Numbered from the stretch's first letter, positions 27,775 through 37,593 are shown. The stretch is 64,000 bases of DNA from Fischerella sp. PCC 9605 (GCF_000517105.1 NZ_KI912148.1:2000990-2064989); one strand, 5' to 3'. The notes: generated by a model not told the origin, from the letters alone. Numbers and translations: made by a program.

Positions 27775-27813
27775 AGACCAGTTTTTCAGCCTTGATCTAC
27801 TCCAAACTGATCT
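27775..27813. promoter_or_regulatory. Inverted repeat AGACCAGTTTT-N17-CAAACTGATCT
   Basis: About 110 bp upstream of the coiled-coil/ParA/VMAP operon. The arms match those at 25631-25670 with two differences, and the spacer is 17 bp against 18 bp. A likely shared regulatory site (inference). The rest of the 27651-27922 gap shows nothing else. Confidence 0.5.
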
Positions 27814-27922
27814 TTCGCCAAGTCAGCTGATAGAGCGATCCTAGAAAAGATGGAAGGATGAAAAGATAAATTCCTTCGGTCAGCACGCTCCTACACTGGC
27901 TTTAATGACAATGGAGTGGATC

Positions 27923-28426
27923 ATGTCCGAAAATCCTGTTTACATTGGCATCGAAACTACTGCTCACTCGACGATACAGGCAAACGCTAATGCAATTGCC
28001 AGTATTCTCGCGTTCAATGGTTTCATGGATGTGGCGAATAATCTGCTTATACCTTTACCCTCTAAGCAACTCCAAAAAAAAATCAGGAGACATAGGGTAA
28101 AACAAAAGGCTCAGTCTCAGTCACAAGAGACGAAAAATAGATTACAGGCAGAAATTGCCACACTGAAGCAAGAATTGGCTGCTTTAAAGCAGGAGAAGGC
28201 TGAATTGTCAAGCTTGCTCGCTATTACGACTAAGCACAAATCACCAGAGGCACTGTGGCAGAGTGAAGAATTGTTGAGACGCCAAATGCAGGAGATGCAG
28301 ATTGAGATCGATTTAAATCAAGTAGCACGCCAGGTAGCTGAGATTACTAAGACTGATTATTTTCAGCAGTTACAAATAGAAGTTGAACACCTCCGGAATT
28401 CAGAAGTTGCTGACGATAGTTGTTAG
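27923..28426 (+). CDS. Coiled-coil protein of unknown function, first gene of the VMAP operon
   Basis: 167 residues from the ATG at 27923, which has GGAG 8 nt upstream; ATGs at 27905 and 27911 lack a ribosome site. An N-terminal region of about 60 residues (SENPVYIGIETTAHSTIQAN) is followed by a basic patch and then a long coiled coil (residues about 75-150: Leu/Glu/Lys heptads). The family is not recognised. It is followed 9 bp later by a ParA-like gene and by a VMAP-like ATPase, so it is probably an adaptor in that complex. Confidence 0.7.
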   Translation: MSENPVYIGIETTAHSTIQANANAIASILAFNGFMDVANNLLIPLPSKQLQKKIRRHRVKQKAQSQSQETKNRLQAEIATLKQELAALKQEKAELSSLLAITTKHKSPEALWQSEELLRRQMQEMQIEIDLNQVARQVAEITKTDYFQQLQIEVEHLRNSEVADDSC

Positions 28427-28435
28427 AGGTGTCTT

Positions 28436-29212
28436 ATGTCTAAAATTATTGCTATTCATTCTTTTCGGGGCGGGACTGGTAAATCTAACTTAACAGCAAA
28501 TTTAGCAGTGGCGATCGCTCAAAAGGGAAACCGAGTTGCTGTAGTGGATACTGATCTTAAGTCTCCTGGTATTCATGCCCTATTTAGTACTGATGAAAGT
28601 ATCACAAGCAATACCTTAAATGACTATTTATGGAATCGCAGTTCAATTAGTGACACAGCCTGCGATGTCAGTTCTCATTTAGGAATAGAGGGTAAGGGCA
28701 GAGTTTTCCTGACTCCTTATAGTATAAATGCTGATGAAATCGCCAGGATTGAGTACGAAGGATACAACGTTAGTCTACTTAATAGTGGATTTCGGCGCTT
28801 GATCGAAGAATTGGAGATAGACTACTTATTCATCGATACTCACCCTGGTCTTAGTCGAGAAACTTTATTATCTATCGCTATTTCTGACCAGTTAATTGTG
28901 ATTTTGCGCCCAGATCGCCAAGACTTTCAGGGAACGGCAGTTACAGTTGATGTTGCCCGTCAGCTCAAAGTCCGCAACATGATGCTGGTCATCAACAAGA
29001 CACCAATCAAGATGGACTTTTCAGCACTACAAAAAAAAGTAGAGAAAACTTATAAAATTCCAGTAGCAGGTATCTTGCCATTGTCGGAAGATATGGTGCA
29101 GCTGGGCAGCTGTGGACTGTTTTGCTTGCAATATCCAGACCATCCTTTGTCTGAGATGCTCAAACAGGTCGCGGAAAAAGCAATTATGGAAACTTGCCTA
29201 GTAATTAAGTAA
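28436..29212 (+). CDS. MinD/ParA-like P-loop ATPase
   Basis: 258 residues. The deviant Walker A is FRGGTGKSN (residues 10-18): the usual signature lysine (KGGxGK) is an arginine. The second lysine (K16), the switch VVDTDLKSPG and the motif LFIDTHPG are present. MinD/ParA proteins form ATP-dependent dimers on membranes or DNA. The genomic context (between a coiled-coil protein and a VMAP-like NTPase) points to a signalling or conflict complex and not to chromosome partition: no ParB is seen. Confidence 0.85.
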   Translation: MSKIIAIHSFRGGTGKSNLTANLAVAIAQKGNRVAVVDTDLKSPGIHALFSTDESITSNTLNDYLWNRSSISDTACDVSSHLGIEGKGRVFLTPYSINADEIARIEYEGYNVSLLNSGFRRLIEELEIDYLFIDTHPGLSRETLLSIAISDQLIVILRPDRQDFQGTAVTVDVARQLKVRNMMLVINKTPIKMDFSALQKKVEKTYKIPVAGILPLSEDMVQLGSCGLFCLQYPDHPLSEMLKQVAEKAIMETCLVIK

Positions 29213-29217
29213 GAAAA

Positions 29218-30648
29218 ATGACAGATAGTAGTGGAGAACAAATTATACCTTTTGAACTAGCCTTGAAACTGGCGGATACGGCCGTTTTCGCCAAGACCTC
29301 TAGACATTTAAGAAATATTGAAGTTGCTGTTTTGCGGGGAGCTTGGTTAGGTCAGAAATATGACCAAATTGCGTTAGAAAGTGGTTACACTCCTGAATAC
29401 ATCAAGCATGATGTCGGGCCAAAACTGTGGCAGACCCTTTCATTTAGTCTGGGAGAAAAAGTCAGTAAAACTAATTTAATGGCAGTTTTAGCGCAGCGAG
29501 CAAGTCAGGAGGAAGACACGGGGAGACGGGGACGCGGGGACGCGGGGAACTTCTGTGCGTCTTCTTTAGAATTAGAGCCACCAGTTGGACTAGTACCACT
29601 AGACTCTACTTTTTATGTAGAACGCCCTCCCGCAGAGTCACGCTGTTATGAAGAGATTATTAGACCAGGGGCGCTAATTCGCATCAAAGCGCCCAGTCAA
29701 ATGGGTAAGACTTCTCTGATGGTCAGAATTCTAACCCATGCCAAAAAACAGAATTTTGATGTAGGGGATGATCTGGAAGTACACACCGTTGCACTCAGTT
29801 TACAGCAAGCAGATCGAGCAGTTTTCACTGACTTGGACAAGTTCTTGCGCTGGTTCTGTGCATCCATTACTCGCAAGCTGCACCTGTCACACCGAGTAGA
29901 GGATTATTGGAGTGAAACCTTTGGCAGCAAGAGCAACTGTACCGCTTACTTTGAAGATTGTTTGCTACCAGATATTAATGGTGTTTTAGTTTTAGCTTTG
30001 GATCAAGTTGATGAGGTGTTTTTACACCCAGAAATTGCTGATGATTTCTTTACGTTGTTGCGATCGTGGTACGAAGAAGCAGCTTATGGAGATAGCGGCA
30101 ATCCTCTCTGGCAAAATCTGCGCCTGATTATCGTCCATTCTACAGAAGTCTATATTCCTTTGGATATTAATAAGTCTCCTTTTAATGTAGGACTGGCAAT
30201 TGAATTACAGGCATTTACAACCAAACAGGTGCTTGATTTGCAACAGCGTTATGGATTGCACCTATTGGAGAGTGAAATATCTGAGTTAATGCAACTTGTT
30301 GCAGGACATCCTTATTTAGTGCAACAAGCTCTCTATCACCTAGCACAGCACGATCTAACTTTCAATCAGTTAGTACAAATGGCTGCAACAGATGCGGGCA
30401 TTTATAGCAATCATCTGCATCGGCATTTACGTAATCTCCAAGAACACCCTCAATTAGCAGCAGCATACGAGCAGGTACTGAAGTCATCAAAACCTGTAGA
30501 GTTAGAACAACTTTTAGCATTTAAGTTACACAGTATGGGACTTGTTACTCTGCAAGGAAATCAGGTCATGCTCAGTTGTGAGTTATATAGACGGTACTTT
30601 AGTGACATCTTGCGGCAAGACACTACGCGTTTACAGCTAGATGTATAG
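29218..30648 (+). CDS. VMAP-N-like HTH plus AAA-like NTPase
   Basis: 476 residues. The first about 75 residues (AVLRGAWLGQKYDQIALESG) match the N-terminal HTH seen in vWA-MoxR-associated (VMAP) proteins of cyanobacteria. Then an AAA_35-type NTPase has Walker A APSQMGKTSLM (near residue 160) and Walker B VLALDQVDEVF. An in-frame GGGGACGCGG-type repeat insertion (29518-29552: DTGRRGRGDAG) sits between the two parts. Third gene of a tight operon (5-bp gap). By analogy with STAND-type conflict systems it may be a regulated switch; no effector domain is visible. Confidence 0.8.
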   Translation: MTDSSGEQIIPFELALKLADTAVFAKTSRHLRNIEVAVLRGAWLGQKYDQIALESGYTPEYIKHDVGPKLWQTLSFSLGEKVSKTNLMAVLAQRASQEEDTGRRGRGDAGNFCASSLELEPPVGLVPLDSTFYVERPPAESRCYEEIIRPGALIRIKAPSQMGKTSLMVRILTHAKKQNFDVGDDLEVHTVALSLQQADRAVFTDLDKFLRWFCASITRKLHLSHRVEDYWSETFGSKSNCTAYFEDCLLPDINGVLVLALDQVDEVFLHPEIADDFFTLLRSWYEEAAYGDSGNPLWQNLRLIIVHSTEVYIPLDINKSPFNVGLAIELQAFTTKQVLDLQQRYGLHLLESEISELMQLVAGHPYLVQQALYHLAQHDLTFNQLVQMAATDAGIYSNHLHRHLRNLQEHPQLAAAYEQVLKSSKPVELEQLLAFKLHSMGLVTLQGNQVMLSCELYRRYFSDILRQDTTRLQLDV

Positions 30649-30685
30649 GACAATACAGTTCAGTTAGCAGAACTTGATTATTGAA

Positions 30686-30724
30686 GATCCCCCCTAGCTC
30701 CTTAAAAAGGGGCTAGGGGGGATC
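30686..30724. terminator. Strong hairpin GATCCCCCCTAGC/GCTAGGGGGGATC
   Basis: Perfect 13-bp arms around CTCCTTAAAAAGGG lie 37 bp after the VMAP gene. This is a common dispersed repeat in these genomes and could also terminate transcription, although there is no T-run. Confidence 0.5.
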
Positions 30725-30798
30725 GCAACGTTAACTGAATCGTATTGGGATCTAAGAGTTTGAAAATAGACCTTAGGAACTCTGCCTAAGAACATTAG

Positions 30799-30917
30799 AC
30801 TTCTTGCAAAAGTAAATTTCATGCTGTTAGGGAATTTGATTAGTGGTTAATAAAAAAATGTTGATTACTAACAACTAACTACCCAAATTCAAGATGGTTT
30901 ACTTTTGCAAGCGGTCT
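30799..30917. repeat. 119-bp MITE-like element
   Basis: The ends AGAC-TT-CTTGCAAAAGTAAA and TTTACTTTTGCAAG-CG-GTCT are inverted (14 bp perfect plus 4 bp). There is no coding capacity. The AGACxxCTTGCAAAAG type end is a known look of small cyanobacterial inverted-repeat elements. Confidence 0.65.
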
Positions 30918-30944
30918 ATTTAGTCTATTTAGTAATAACCCTTA

Positions 30945-31181
30945 TTAATAACCCTTGCCGTAGTCGTTGCGATTATCGTTGTTGTTAACGTTGTTGTTAA
31001 CGTTGACGTTGTAGTTTTCGTTGCGGTTGTAGTTGTCGTTGCGGTTGTAGTTGTCGTTGAAGTTGTAGTTGTCGTTATAGCCAAGGTAGTAACCAGGGTA
31101 TAAATGCATACCACCTGCCACAACGTCTAATTCCTGCTCAGACAACTCGATCGCTTCGTTGATGTTAATGTTTTCTGACAT
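30945..31181 (-). CDS. Double-glycine-leader peptide with Asn/Tyr repeat core
   Basis: 78 residues. The leader (residues 1-24) carries ELSEQELDVVAGG, the classic double-glycine leader of bacteriocin/CTB-type precursors; cleavage would follow GG. The core is about 54 residues, almost only Asn, Tyr, Asp, Arg and Gly, with NYNRND/NVN repeats; the DNA repeats are 18-bp units at about 31021-31076. A clear ribosome site (AAAGGA) precedes the ATG at 31181. No C39-peptidase transporter is in the window. The secretion route and function are unknown; it may be a bacteriocin-like or structural peptide. Confidence 0.8.
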   Translation of the reverse strand: MSENININEAIELSEQELDVVAGGMHLYPGYYLGYNDNYNFNDNYNRNDNYNRNENYNVNVNNNVNNNDNRNDYGKGY

Positions 31182-31342
31182 AATTTTGTCCTTTCTTTGT
31201 GAGATTTTTGAGTTTGATCAAGCGGAGGTTGATTACCCGTTGAATTTATTTTTTAGGGCGACCTCTGCTTTGTTCCATTTGGAACTGTATTCATCGTAGG
31301 TTTCCCACAAAGAATCGACCTCTGAAAAAGGTCTTAAATGTA

Positions 31343-31383
31343 GCATCAACGAATTATATACGTCGCATCAACGAATTATATAC
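31343..31383. repeat. Direct repeat GCATCAACGAATTATATAC x2, 22 bp apart
   Basis: Two identical 19-bp units (31343-31361, 31365-31383) lie about 162-202 bp upstream of the peptide gene and on the 3' side of the dehydrogenase gene. The 22-bp period puts the two copies on about the same DNA face. They may be operator sites for the peptide gene. The rest of 31182-31482 shows no gene. Confidence 0.55.
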
Positions 31384-31482
31384 ACTGCCTCTGACTTTCG
31401 TTGACTCATAAGCGTCAATATCAGGGTCGCTGAAAATGTGCGATCGCAACTTCCCAGTATGTAGCTCCATGCTTCGTCAACG

Positions 31483-32511
31483 CTACGGAATCATCGCCAC
31501 TTTAATTACCTTACGTGATCGCATGTCACAAAACACTGCCTCCAAATCTTTTAACGGGCGGTGTTCGCTGATTAATAGTTCAAACGGAATCTTGCGACTA
31601 GCAATCAGTGCTAGGGCTGCTCTCACAAACTCAGGAGTGTTGTGAAATACTCCTTTCAGGGTAAGTTCGCTGTAGTGGAGTTGTTCTGTGTTGACGGTAA
31701 TTGTTGTATCTCGCGGACAACCACCGAATAAGTTGACAGTAGCACCGGGACGGGCGCAAGCAATAGCAGTTTCCCAGACGCTAGGTAAGCCAGTAGCTTC
31801 AATCACCACATCTGCACCCCACCCATCTGTAAATTCTTTGGCTACAGTGGGTATATCTGGTAGTTGACGGTAATTAAATGTCTGTGCTGCACCGAGTTTT
31901 TTACCAATTGTTAGCCTGTCGTCATTACCACCAAACAGCAATACTTCTGCCCCCATATCAAAAGCCAACTTGGCCACAAACATCAGTCCGATTGCTCCAT
32001 CTCCCAAGACTATTACCCTATTTCCAGCTTTGACATTGGCACGGGCTACCCCATGCAGCACACAAGCCAAAGGTTCTGTGATTGCTGCTAATTCATAGGA
32101 TAAATCTTCTGGAATTGGCAATAAATTATGCTGGACAATCGGCGCGGGGATTTTTAAATATTCGGCAAAAGTACCATTATTCCAAGTCAAATTTGGACAG
32201 AGCGAGTATTCTTGGCGTTGACAAAAAAAGCAATTCATGCATGGCGCGGAATTATTAGCAACCACGCGATCGCCAACTTGCCAACCCGTAACACCTTCAC
32301 CTACAGCTACTATGCATCCAGCGGCTTCATGACCAAAAAGAGTTGGAGGTTTGAGCATCTTGGCATGACCACCGCGACGCCACACTTTCAAATCTGTACC
32401 ACACGTTGTTGCTACTCCCACCTGGATCACTACTTCTCCTTTTCTAGGAGTGGGGTCAGCAACTTTTTCTAGACGTAAATTTTCTTTCCCGTAAAGTAAG
32501 GCTGCCAGCAC
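31483..32511 (-). CDS. Zinc-dependent medium-chain alcohol dehydrogenase
   Basis: 342 residues of the MDR superfamily. Catalytic zinc ligands: Cys in TTCGTDLK and the GHE of TLFGHEAAG. The structural zinc lobe has CMNCFFCQRQEYSLC. The NAD(P) fold has GDGAIG. Its best match in type is the sorbitol/threonine dehydrogenase-like group; the substrate cannot be read from the sequence. Cytoplasmic. Confidence 0.88.
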   Translation of the reverse strand: MLAALLYGKENLRLEKVADPTPRKGEVVIQVGVATTCGTDLKVWRRGGHAKMLKPPTLFGHEAAGCIVAVGEGVTGWQVGDRVVANNSAPCMNCFFCQRQEYSLCPNLTWNNGTFAEYLKIPAPIVQHNLLPIPEDLSYELAAITEPLACVLHGVARANVKAGNRVIVLGDGAIGLMFVAKLAFDMGAEVLLFGGNDDRLTIGKKLGAAQTFNYRQLPDIPTVAKEFTDGWGADVVIEATGLPSVWETAIACARPGATVNLFGGCPRDTTITVNTEQLHYSELTLKGVFHNTPEFVRAALALIASRKIPFELLISEHRPLKDLEAVFCDMRSRKVIKVAMIP

Positions 32512-32577
32512 AGCTTATAACCCATTAATTAGCGCCACCTGATTGTATCAAGGAATTACTAAATTAAACTAAACACC

Positions 32578-32679
32578 CTAGTCTTTAGAATGATTGCTCG
32601 GAAACAGGTAGGCGATCGCAGCCCAACCAGAAAATGTTAATAGACTCACTAAAAATGCGGTCAAGAAAATAACAGACAT
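32578..32679 (-). CDS. Possible 33-aa single-span membrane protein
   Basis: ATG at 32679, stop at 32578: MSVIFLTAFLVSLLTFSGWA then AIAYLFPSNHSKD. One membrane helix with a hydrophilic tail, the shape of small photosystem or NDH subunits, but I cannot assign a family. There is no clear ribosome site, so this is tentative. Confidence 0.4.
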   Translation of the reverse strand: MSVIFLTAFLVSLLTFSGWAAIAYLFPSNHSKD

Positions 32680-32927
32680 ATCTGAGAGCAGAATTCAGTT
32701 TAATTTCTTGAGATGCCAGAAAACCATGAGCAAGGACACTTTCAAGCTATCAACTGAATATGACGTAGTTATGAATGTGTTATGTCAATTGCTTGTATTT
32801 CATTAGCCAGATACCTGCAAACACACTCACCTGTGTTGGGCGACGTGGAAGCCTGGTTTTTAAAAGATAATGGAGGAAACGGCACGTCACCCGGTAATGG
32901 ATAATTGTCAATGGGTAATTGGGAAAA

Positions 32928-33185
32928 TTAGAACAAGTTCTTACCTATTACCGGACGGCGCTTCTTAGTTGCTACCTGCGGGCAACTAAGAAGCGCCTCG
33001 ACAACCCCCCGATCAAATATGGGGCGAATCTCCCTAACTTCATTCGGGAGTGTCCCCTCAATGCCAACTAATGCAACGCCAGCATTATTGGCCGATAATT
33101 CCTTGATGGTACAAGCCCCTGATTTATCTGTGGAATCAATCCAAAATCTAAAATCGGATCGTCCACTAAAATCCAGAATTAAAAG
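32928..33185 (-). pseudogene. Decayed coding fragment after the RHH gene
   Basis: One open frame reads like protein (SGACTIKELSANNAGVALVG, then IEGTLPNEVREIRPIFDRGV) with stop at 32928, but has no start codon and is -1 to the RHH gene end. A 16-bp inverted repeat (GGCGCTTCTTAGTTGC, 32957-32972/32982-32997) and a heptamer run (about 33137-33158) lie within it. Probably a remnant. The family is unknown. Confidence 0.35.
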
Positions 33186-33564
33186 TTTGTTGCCAAATCA
33201 TTTTTTGTTCTTCCTCAGGGATACCCAAAGTAGACGTAATGATAGCAAAATCCCCTGGAGTGGGCAGCACTTCCCTTCTAGCGAGTGCTTGCAAGTTCAT
33301 TACCCCAGAACGCTTAAGTTTTTTCATATTGGCTAGAACCAAATCGGCAATTGTTGTCTGATTTGCCTGTCCGGGGTTTAAGGGGCTGGAAGTTGTTCTT
33401 TGAGCCAGCCACTCATAGATTATCTCTTTTAGTACTTCGCTTTGGGACAATCCCTCACGAGCACAGATACTTTTGAACTCTTGCGCCATCTCTACAGGAA
33501 CATAGCCGCCGATCTGCTTGTAATCATCAGAACGCTTTTTGTCGGTCATTTCGTGGACTGTCAT
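33166..33564 (-). CDS. Ribbon-helix-helix-type regulator-like protein
   Basis: 132 residues; ATG at 33564, or an internal ATG at 33549 (MTDKKRSDDYKQ). The N-terminal part YVPVEMAQEFKSICAREGLS with the following SEVLKEIIYEWL matches a CopG/RHH strand-helix-helix. The C-terminal half (about 65-132) is a separate helical region of unknown function. It may regulate itself or a lost partner, since the downstream sequence is decayed. Confidence 0.65.
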   Translation of the reverse strand: MTVHEMTDKKRSDDYKQIGGYVPVEMAQEFKSICAREGLSQSEVLKEIIYEWLAQRTTSSPLNPGQANQTTIADLVLANMKKLKRSGVMNLQALARREVLPTPGDFAIITSTLGIPEEEQKMIWQQTFNSGF

Positions 33565-34140
33565 ATCATGTTTATCTTCATTTGCTTAAATGAGAAAAGT
33601 AGCGGTGTGATATTGAACTGCCAAGATTGGAGAGACCATACCAACTAAAGTATTGTTTATTGATCGCAGTATTGACTAGCGAAAATCGTGATTTTGAGAA
33701 TGAACTTAGTTATGACTGAAATGTAAACAGAGTAGGTGGATGATTAAGCCAGGGGTCACTCCCTGATATCCTGTCCGTTTGAACACTTATCATATCTGTG
33801 AAGGTCGGTAATCGGTAATAGTGAGTCAGCGCGCTGCGTGCGTCTACACCAGTCGCTCATGGGGGCAGAACCTCGCCGTCGAGCAAGACTCGGGGCTTGT
33901 TTAGCAGGGAAAGCAACACACGATACAAGCAATATGAATCACCCTGGTTTTTTGTTTAGCTTTTTAACAAAATTCTAAAAAAACTTATGTGAAAAACTAG
34001 TTTTACAGAAATCATTCAGTATTTTAAAAAATGATGAAGTAATGGTGCATTTAGTTTGCAAATATTAAGCAACCTGAAGTTGGCCGATTTTGGGTTTTAC
34101 TATTTTGAAGCTGGAAGATTGAATTGCTTCATTAACTTTA
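33565..34140. other. Intergenic region with dispersed repeats
   Basis: 576 bp upstream of the photoreceptor-like kinase. At about 33830-33900 lies a GC-rich dispersed repeat (AGCGCGCTGCGTGCGTCTAC), whose inverted relative occurs at about 51525-51545. No gene is seen. The A/T-rich stretch 33960-34130 is the likely promoter region of the kinase gene. Confidence 0.5.
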
Positions 34141-37100
34141 ATGAAAGCTCTACCTATTAATCAAGAAAGTGCAAGACTAACAGCCCTCCGTCATTATCAA
34201 ATTCTTGATACTGAACCCGAAGAAGCTTTTGATAATCTTGCCCAGTTAGCAGCCCTTATTTGTGGAACGCCAATTGCCTGTATCAATTTCATCGATGAAA
34301 ACCGTCAGTGGTTGAAGGCAAAAGTTGGTTGGGATGTCACAGAATTACCGCGTGATGTCGGGATGTGTCCCGCTTGCCTTCAGCAAGATGATGTTTTAAT
34401 TATTAGCGATACTTTAGCAGATGAGGTATGGGCGAAAAACCCGGTAATCGCAGACCCTTACTATGTGCGATTTTATGCAGGCATACCCCTATTTACACCC
34501 GAGGGATACGCGATCGCCACTCTTTGTGTGATGGATAGTCAACCCCGACAACTAAATTCACAACAGGTAGCGGCCTTGCAGAAACTAGGTCGGCAAGTAA
34601 CGATCCAACTGCAAATTAGGCAAGCACAACAATACCAATCTAGCGGTAGAGCATTACCTATGACTGGGACACTCAGGGACACTACCCACTGTCAACGAGC
34701 AGAGGAACAACAGGCGATCGCCAAAGCAAGACTGCGCCACTTACTGACCGTTAGCCCAGTTGTGATGTATTCTTGCCAGCCAGATGGAGATTTTGCCACT
34801 ACCTTTATCAGTGACAATATTACTTCTTTGCTGGGCTATGAAAGCCGTGACTTTCTTGAAGATTCTCAATTTTGGACTAACCATATCCATCCAGAAGATG
34901 CTCCCCGTGCCTTAGCTGAACTCGCTACCTTATTTGAACAGGAACACCTTACCTGTGAATATCGCTTTCAGCACCAAGATGGTAGTTATCGCTGGGTTCG
35001 AGATGAATTAACGTTAGTCCGAGATGCATCGGGTCAGCCTTTAGAAATAGTCGGTTCTTGGATTGATATTAGCGATCGCAAGCGTGCAGAAGAGAAACTA
35101 GCTCAAAGCGAAAATCTGCGGCGCACTATAGTTGAGTCAGAACCAGAGTGTGTGAAATTGCTTGCCGCAGACGGTACGCTGCTGGAGATGAATCCTGCGG
35201 GACTGGCGATGATTGAAGCTGATTCCCCAAGCCAAGTTCTTGGTAACTCAGTTTACCCGATGATCGCCCAAGAGCATCGTCAAGCTTTCCAAGAACTCAC
35301 AGAGAGTGTTTTTCAAGGTAAATCGGGAAGGCTGGAGTTTGAAATCGTTGGTCTCAAAGGCACTCGTCGCTGGCTAGAAACTCACTGTGTTCCTCTGCGC
35401 AGTGCTAAGCAAGAAATTATTGCCCTGCTTTCGGTTACTCGTGACATTAGCGATCGCAAGCGTGCAGAAGCAGCACTGCGCGAGAACGAACAACGGCTGA
35501 AACTAGCATTGCAGGCTTCTAAACTTGGTTCTTGGCAGTTCGATTTGCAAACAGGGGAGTTGTCTGCATCCAACCAGTGTAAAGCGAATTTTTGTCGAAA
35601 CCCCGAAACAGAGTTTTCCTATGAACTGCTGTTTGAATGTATTCATCCTGACGATCGCGCCTACGTACGAGAGTCTGTCAGGCAAGCTTTGGAGCAAAAA
35701 ATTGATTATGAGGCTGAGTACCGCAATATCTGGCCCGACCGCAGCGTACATTGGGTGTTGGCACGGGGTAGCGCCATCTATGATACTGATGGTACACCAA
35801 CTCGCATGATTGGTGTGACCTTGGACATTACTGAGCGCAAACGAGCAGAAGAAGCCTTAAGAGCGAGTGAGGAAAGATTAAAGTTAGTAATAGATGCAAC
35901 TAATGATGCTATTTGGGATTGGGATCTTGTTCAGAATAAATGCTTTTGGTCAAAACGGTTTTACCAATTCTTGGGTTTGTCACCCACAGAAGAAAAAAAT
36001 TACTTTTATGAATCCCTTTATCCACTGGTACACCCCGAAGACCGAGAGCAATTTACGGAGTTACTCTACCAACATTTAGAACTCAACCAACCATATAAAA
36101 TGGAACTGCGATTGCGCCGAGCCGATCGCACCTACAATTGGTTTTTCATTCGGGGCAAAGCAGTTCGAGATCCCAATGGTCGTCCGCTACGGATAGTGGG
36201 AGCGCTGAGTGATATCTCCGAACGCAAGCAAGCAGAAGAAGAATTAAGACAGCAAAACCAGCGATCGCAACTTTTGGCTGAAGTTGCTCTGAAAATTCGC
36301 CAGTCCTTGCAAACTGAAGAAATTCTCCAAACCACAGTTACGGAAATTCAAAAACTGCTGCAAACTGACCGAGTTATCATCTTTCGATTTGGGAGTGATG
36401 GTTTGGGAACAGTGGTACAAGAGGCAGTGGTACCTGGTTGTAGCTCGATTCTAGGACAAAAACTGTTTGACCCCTGCTTTCACCAAAATTATCAAGAAGC
36501 TTATCGTCAGGGGAGAATGAATATAATTCCTGATATTAGGTCAGAAAACGTTCATTCTTGCCATCGAGAATTTCTAGAAAATCTTGGTGTCAAAGCTCAT
36601 ATACTAGCACCGATTATCTTTAGAGATACACTTTGGGGCTTGCTCATCACCCATCAGTGTGTTCGTCCCAGAACTTGGAGTAGCTGGGAAATCGAGTTAG
36701 TGCAACAATTGGCAAACCAAATTGGTATTGCCCTATCCAAAGCTCAATTATTAGAACAAGAAACCCGGCAAAGAGAAGAACTTGCTCGTTCCAACGCCGA
36801 ATTAGAACAGTTTGCCTATGTTGCTTCTCACGATTTGCAAGAACCATTGCGGATGGTAACTAGTTATTTGCAACTGCTGGAGAGAAAATACAAAAGCCAA
36901 CTGGATGCCAAAGCCGATGATTTCATTGCCTATGCTGTAGATGGTGCTCGCCGGATGCAAGTCTTGATCAATGACTTGTTAAGCTTTTCTCGCGTCAGCA
37001 CCCGCGGTCAACCCTTTAAGCTTGTAAACTGCAATACTGTTTTGCAACAGGCGATCGCCAATCTCAAAATTGCGATCGCCGAAAGTGGTGCAGTTATCAC

Positions 37101-37593
37101 CCACGATCAACCTCTACCCGAAGTCATGGCTGACGCTACCCAGTTAGTGCAGGTGTTCCAGAACCTAATTAGTAACGCCATCAAATTCCGCAGCGAACTG
37201 ACACCGCAAATTCATATTGGGGTAGCCAGGAGAGATGAAGGAGTAGGGGGAGTAAGGGGAGTAGGGGAAGTAAGAGGAGAAAATACTTCTCTATGTTCCC
37301 CCACTCTCCCCCTCTCCCCCTCTCCCTTGTCTTCCTATTCCCCTACAGAAAACGAATGGCTCTTCTGGGTGCGCGATAATGGAATTGGCATTGAGCCGCA
37401 GTATCGCGATCGCATTTTCATCATCTTTCAGCGTTTACACGCCCGGGGCAAGTATCCCGGTACTGGTATTGGCTTGGCAATTTGTAAGAAAATTGTCGAA
37501 CGCCACGGCGGACGCATCTGGGTGGAGTCGGAAATCGGTAAAGGAACAACCTTCTACTTCACAATTCCGGATAGGATAGATACGCCATCATGA
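34141..37593 (+). CDS. GAF-PAS-PAS-PAS-PAS-CBCR GAF histidine kinase (predicted DXCF photoreceptor)
   Basis: 1150 residues. Order: GAF (about 10-165), four PAS/PAC units (about 198-700), a second GAF (about 715-870), HisKA ([11 protein letters not shown] near 900) and HATPase ([19 protein letters not shown]). The second GAF has DPCF (Cys779) and SCHREFL (Cys807, followed by His). A 28-residue spacing of these two Cys matches the DXCF class of cyanobacteriochromes, which bind a bilin by the CH cysteine and attach a second Cys to the chromophore. This is a prediction; chromophore binding must be shown. An in-frame low-complexity insertion (nt 37227-37350) lies in the ATPase domain. The next gene overlaps by 4 bp. 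Confidence 0.85.
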   Translation: MKALPINQESARLTALRHYQILDTEPEEAFDNLAQLAALICGTPIACINFIDENRQWLKAKVGWDVTELPRDVGMCPACLQQDDVLIISDTLADEVWAKNPVIADPYYVRFYAGIPLFTPEGYAIATLCVMDSQPRQLNSQQVAALQKLGRQVTIQLQIRQAQQYQSSGRALPMTGTLRDTTHCQRAEEQQAIAKARLRHLLTVSPVVMYSCQPDGDFATTFISDNITSLLGYESRDFLEDSQFWTNHIHPEDAPRALAELATLFEQEHLTCEYRFQHQDGSYRWVRDELTLVRDASGQPLEIVGSWIDISDRKRAEEKLAQSENLRRTIVESEPECVKLLAADGTLLEMNPAGLAMIEADSPSQVLGNSVYPMIAQEHRQAFQELTESVFQGKSGRLEFEIVGLKGTRRWLETHCVPLRSAKQEIIALLSVTRDISDRKRAEAALRENEQRLKLALQASKLGSWQFDLQTGELSASNQCKANFCRNPETEFSYELLFECIHPDDRAYVRESVRQALEQKIDYEAEYRNIWPDRSVHWVLARGSAIYDTDGTPTRMIGVTLDITERKRAEEALRASEERLKLVIDATNDAIWDWDLVQNKCFWSKRFYQFLGLSPTEEKNYFYESLYPLVHPEDREQFTELLYQHLELNQPYKMELRLRRADRTYNWFFIRGKAVRDPNGRPLRIVGALSDISERKQAEEELRQQNQRSQLLAEVALKIRQSLQTEEILQTTVTEIQKLLQTDRVIIFRFGSDGLGTVVQEAVVPGCSSILGQKLFDPCFHQNYQEAYRQGRMNIIPDIRSENVHSCHREFLENLGVKAHILAPIIFRDTLWGLLITHQCVRPRTWSSWEIELVQQLANQIGIALSKAQLLEQETRQREELARSNAELEQFAYVASHDLQEPLRMVTSYLQLLERKYKSQLDAKADDFIAYAVDGARRMQVLINDLLSFSRVSTRGQPFKLVNCNTVLQQAIANLKIAIAESGAVITHDQPLPEVMADATQLVQVFQNLISNAIKFRSELTPQIHIGVARRDEGVGGVRGVGEVRGENTSLCSPTLPLSPSPLSSYSPTENEWLFWVRDNGIGIEPQYRDRIFIIFQRLHARGKYPGTGIGLAICKKIVERHGGRIWVESEIGKGTTFYFTIPDRIDTPS

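Noticed and set aside
30929..31123. A Thr-rich minus-strand ORF overlapping the double-glycine peptide gene
   Set aside because: Out of frame with the leader; the Thr runs result from the Asn-codon repeats of the true peptide.
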